A stretch of 7,584 nt of DNA from positions 1-7,584 of the forward strand of contig JAHIYL010000149.1 of assembly GCA_018815145.1 (NCBI GenBank), in the 5' to 3' direction. Numbering within the stretch: position 1 is the stretch's first letter; each line of letters opens with the position of its first letter. This document shows positions 5,717-7,584 of the stretch, piece by piece. Position numbers and translations under genes: made by a program. This stretch comes from Nanobdellota archaeon. Lineage in GTDB: Archaea > Nanobdellota > Nanobdellia > Woesearchaeales > GW2011-AR15. The notes beneath the pieces were generated by a model that did not search any database, was not told the origin of the DNA, and saw nothing but the letters and a program-made list of their open reading frames with translations.

Positions 5717-6367
5717 ATGGGAGTGGGACTTGCTATCAGCCTTTTGCTGCTTATAATGAATCTGTTCTTCTTGCTTTTTGTATTCCATGCAATTGATTAC
5801 TCTGCTTTCAATGTTGAATTCATAATCATTCTTATCACAATGATTGCAACCCTTCTGATGATGTTCCTTATCAAGAAAAAGAGATGCTTCCTAAAGACCA
5901 CATTGTTATTCTTTTCTTTCAATCTCCTGCATGTTGCATACCTTTATTTCCAGACAAAGACATACAGCCTGATAGGTCTCGCCATTGTCAATGTGTGCGG
6001 GCTTCTCTATACAATCGAAATCATTGTTCCTGAAAAGACTCGTGTGCAGAAGAGAATCCATGATTTTCATCCTAAAGAAAAGAAAAAAATGATCAACAGG
6101 GAGCTTCAGGGACAGCCTGAAAAAGATCCAAAAATAGTCATAATCAGAGAAGAAAACAAGGAAAAGGATATGCTTATCAAAAAGGCAATTGTAAAAGTTG
6201 CAGGCAAAAAGAAAAAAATATTCATAGGTTCCACACATTCAAAAAAAGTCCATCACCCTTCTTGCAGATACATAAAAAACATCTCCTATAAGAACAAGGT
6301 CGAGTTCAAAAAACTGCCGAATGCATACAGACAGGGATATAAAAAATGTGTGTGCCTGAGAAAATAG
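5717..6367 (+). CDS. Four-helix membrane protein with C-terminal Ada-like zinc-binding module
   Basis: A 216-residue protein. Four membrane helices (about 4-24, 33-52, 58-77 and 82-102) are followed by a strongly basic cytoplasmic linker (about 104-165), then a compact module (166-216). The module reads FIGSTHSKKVHHPSCRY, then FKKLPNAYRQGYKKCVC, matching the general pattern GS..S..YH...C....I...........A...GY..C..C of Ada-type metal-binding domains. C183, C211 and C213 are clear candidate zinc ligands, with H179 or H180 plausible as the fourth. In bacterial Ada this domain is DNA-binding and methyl-accepting; here it is a stand-alone module on a membrane anchor, so a structural or nucleic-acid/protein docking role is more likely (inference). 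Helix count and topology are estimates. The downstream end converges with lspA 20 bases away. Confidence 0.78.
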   Translation: MGVGLAISLLLLIMNLFFLLFVFHAIDYSAFNVEFIIILITMIATLLMMFLIKKKRCFLKTTLLFFSFNLLHVAYLYFQTKTYSLIGLAIVNVCGLLYTIEIIVPEKTRVQKRIHDFHPKEKKKMINRELQGQPEKDPKIVIIREENKEKDMLIKKAIVKVAGKKKKIFIGSTHSKKVHHPSCRYIKNISYKNKVEFKKLPNAYRQGYKKCVCLRK

Positions 6368-6386
6368 AGACTGGTTCTATGTCAAA

Positions 6387-6911
6387 TTAGGTATTTTTCT
6401 TCTTCTTATTTCTGACTTTTTTTGCACTTTTTTGCTGCCTATGCCCCTTCTTTTCCTCAATAAGCATGAAGAACAAAAGGATGACAATACCTGCACTAAT
6501 TCCGGAATCAGCAATATTGAATATTGGCCAGATCTGAAGATCAAGAAAATCCACAACATAACCAAGATACAATCTATCTATCAGATTTCCCAAAATACCT
6601 CCAAACACAATACCTGCTGCAAGTTTTGGCCTGGGCAGATCCCTGTAAAAGAACAAAAAAATAAAAACTGCGACAAAAGACACAAATATAAATAAGGGAT
6701 TATAACCTTTCATCATCCCCCAGGTAGCTCCGGTATTCTGGATATATGTTATATGGAAAATATTTTTCAGTATAGGGATTGATGCGTTCAGGTCCATCCC
6801 GGTCCTGACCAAAATCTTTGTCAGCTGGTCAAAAAATACAATAAATATTGCTCCGATAACAAAAAGGACATCTTCACATCTGAAGTGCCCGAATTTTTTG
6901 TTATTTACCAT
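6387..6911 (-). CDS. lspA: Lipoprotein signal peptidase (signal peptidase II)
   Basis: A 174-residue four-helix membrane aspartyl protease that cleaves lipoprotein signal peptides before the lipidated cysteine. Family blocks in order: FFDQLTK (26-32) at the end of helix 1; QNTGATWGM (58-66), matching NxGAAFG; GGILGNLIDR (104-113); YVVDFLD (118-124) with catalytic D121; and FNIADSGI (131-138) with catalytic D135. The loop between the two aspartates is short (14 residues). The C-terminus is a lysine/arginine-rich cytoplasmic tail. The ATG lies seven bases inside the end of the upstream gene, with AGGAAG about 10 bases upstream, so the pair is an operon. LspA is a bacterial family and is absent from well-studied archaea, which suggests transfer or a lineage-specific acquisition. 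A likely substrate, the LSAC lipoprotein, is encoded at 1844-2830. Confidence 0.95.
   Translation of the reverse strand: MVNNKKFGHFRCEDVLFVIGAIFIVFFDQLTKILVRTGMDLNASIPILKNIFHITYIQNTGATWGMMKGYNPLFIFVSFVAVFIFLFFYRDLPRPKLAAGIVFGGILGNLIDRLYLGYVVDFLDLQIWPIFNIADSGISAGIVILLFFMLIEEKKGHRQQKSAKKVRNKKKKNT
6394..6433 (+). terminator. T-rich termination region after the zinc-binding membrane protein
   Basis: Several T-runs (T5 near 6394, T7 near 6417, T6 near 6428) follow the stop at 6367 and lie within the lysine-rich 3' end of the convergent lspA. They would stop plus-strand transcription before it reaches lspA further. Confidence 0.4.
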
Positions 6912-7462
6912 CTGAGATCTTCCTGCCTGGGTGCTTCTCCCTGCCTTTCAATATTTGCAAGCCTCTGACTGATGTTTTCAAGGGCTGCTTTAAGATAATC
7001 CAGCTTTGTTGAGATCAGTTCCAAATCTTTTTCAAGTAGGTTTGGTCTTGGTTTTTGCTGCATTGGTTGAGATGAAGAAGGATAATCATTGTATTCCTGC
7101 TGTTGTTGCGGATCTGAAGGAGCACCGGATGCAGCATTGGTTGGCGGAGGAAATGAATATGCTGAAGTGGAATTGTTCTGAGATGAGATAGGATCAGTAA
7201 ATGATGGCTGGCCCAAAGGAGCTCCCATCTGAGGAATTGAATTATCAGACCCATGAATCGAGTCAATTGAATCAAATGGAGCTGGATTTGACTCATCTGG
7301 CAGAGCAGTGTGCCGGATAGGATTCAATGGCGGTGCTTCCAATGGTGGCAGACCCATATTATCTTGAGGGAGCGTACTGGCTATATTTTTTCCCTTGCTA
7401 AGGAAATCATCCCCAAATTCTTCCTTTTTTTTGCCAAAAGGCAAAGCATCAAAAATACCCAT
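6905..7462 (-). CDS. Low-complexity Pro/Ser/Gln-rich protein with C-terminal coiled coil
   Basis: A 185-residue soluble protein. The N-terminus MGIFDALPFGKKKEE is a short amphipathic segment with a basic patch. Residues about 25-140 are low-complexity and presumably disordered, rich in Pro, Ser, Asn and Gln (with a QQQQ run near 119). Residues about 143-175 form a clear helix with heptad spacing (EKDLELISTKLDYLKAALEN, then ISQRLANIERQ), a probable oligomerisation helix. I recall proteins of this design (short FxxF start, disordered linker, terminal KLD...NI..RL..IE helix) in DPANN genomes, without known function. Its end overlaps the lspA start by seven bases, so the two are co-translated. 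Whether it acts with LspA at the membrane or is merely co-expressed cannot be told from sequence. No catalytic motif is present. Confidence 0.8.
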   Translation of the reverse strand: MGIFDALPFGKKKEEFGDDFLSKGKNIASTLPQDNMGLPPLEAPPLNPIRHTALPDESNPAPFDSIDSIHGSDNSIPQMGAPLGQPSFTDPISSQNNSTSAYSFPPPTNAASGAPSDPQQQQEYNDYPSSSQPMQQKPRPNLLEKDLELISTKLDYLKAALENISQRLANIERQGEAPRQEDLRW

Positions 7463-7490
7463 TGTACATTAATTTAATTTACCTCAATAC

Positions 7491-7499
7491 TATTAAATC
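7491..7499 (-). promoter_or_regulatory. TATA box of the coiled-coil/lspA operon
   Basis: The minus strand reads GATTTAATA, centred about 33 bases before the ATG at 7462, predicting a leader of only about 7 nt. A GAGGT at 7480-7484 lies too far upstream to act as a ribosome-binding site. Confidence 0.5.
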
Positions 7500-7544
7500 T
7501 TTTGCATTTTTACACAAATTATGTACTTACTTTGAAATGAGAAC

Positions 7545-7564
7545 TATATACTCGATAGTATATA
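7545..7564. repeat. 20-bp perfect palindrome TATATACT-CGAT-AGTATATA
   Basis: Two 8-bp arms flank a CGAT spacer in the upstream region of the coiled-coil/lspA operon and just before an ATG at 7569 whose frame runs out of the window. The arms themselves are TATA-like. This could be an operator or a bidirectional TATA element; nothing in the window decides. Confidence 0.45.
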
Positions 7565-7584
7565 TTAGATGATAATAATATTTA

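Noticed and set aside
6377..6565. Alternative minus-strand ORF in the lspA 3' region
   Set aside because: It overlaps lspA in another frame, and lspA is firmly identified by its conserved blocks.
7015..7296. 93-residue leucine/glutamine/histidine-rich ORF within the coiled-coil gene
   Set aside because: It is an out-of-frame reading of the low-complexity region. The 185-residue frame has the promoter, the coiled coil and the overlap with lspA.
1..7584. CRISPR array, transposase, integrase or prophage genes
   Set aside because: No regularly spaced direct repeats and no recognisable mobile-element proteins were seen on either strand. The tRNA gene has no adjacent integrase or repeated 3' end indicating an attachment site.

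Overview
The window reads as chromosome from an AT-rich archaeon, most likely a DPANN lineage (Woesearchaeota/Pacearchaeota-like). The evidence is an archaeal aIF-1A gene, a tRNA gene with bulge-helix-bulge (BHB) introns, TATA-box promoters placed so that several genes should be transcribed leaderless, and several small protein types (cysteine-rich lipoprotein, coiled-coil transglutaminase-like protein, membrane protein with a terminal zinc-knuckle) typical of DPANN genomes. The lineage is an inference; no rRNA or complete marker set is present.

Layout. Positions 30-433 (+) hold two overlapping short membrane-protein ORFs in different frames, possibly one disrupted gene. They converge on a minus-strand gene (430-1341) for a multi-pass membrane sensor that resembles the input module of membrane histidine kinases but has no kinase domain. 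Next on the minus strand is a two-gene micro-operon (1656-1787 and 1402-1659) joined by an ATGA start/stop overlap. The 1844-4015 plus-strand operon encodes a cysteine-rich lipoprotein and, directly abutting it, a membrane-anchored coiled-coil protein with a transglutaminase-like domain. A tRNA-Lys(CUU) gene lies on the minus strand at 4032-4231, diverging from aIF-1A (4339-4689). Two further plus-strand genes follow: an unrecognised soluble protein (4772-5662) and a 4-TM protein with an Ada-like zinc-binding tail (5717-6367). A minus-strand operon closes the window: a Pro/Ser/Gln-rich coiled-coil protein (6905-7462) overlapping lspA, lipoprotein signal peptidase II (6387-6911).

The most striking item is the tRNA-Lys(CUU) gene. 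It is split into three exons by two introns at non-canonical positions: 35 nt in the D-loop and 90 nt in the T-loop. Each has a BHB core with a 4-bp central helix and two 3-nt bulges, and removing both gives a 75-nt cloverleaf. The anticodon loop itself has no intron.

A second theme is lipoprotein biology. A bacterial-type LspA with both catalytic aspartates lies in the same window as a protein with a textbook lipobox (LSAC), so enzyme and likely substrate are neighbours. This is notable because well-studied archaea make lipobox proteins without a recognisable LspA. No mobile elements, CRISPR arrays or origins were recognised, and no gene-free gap exceeds 300 bases.
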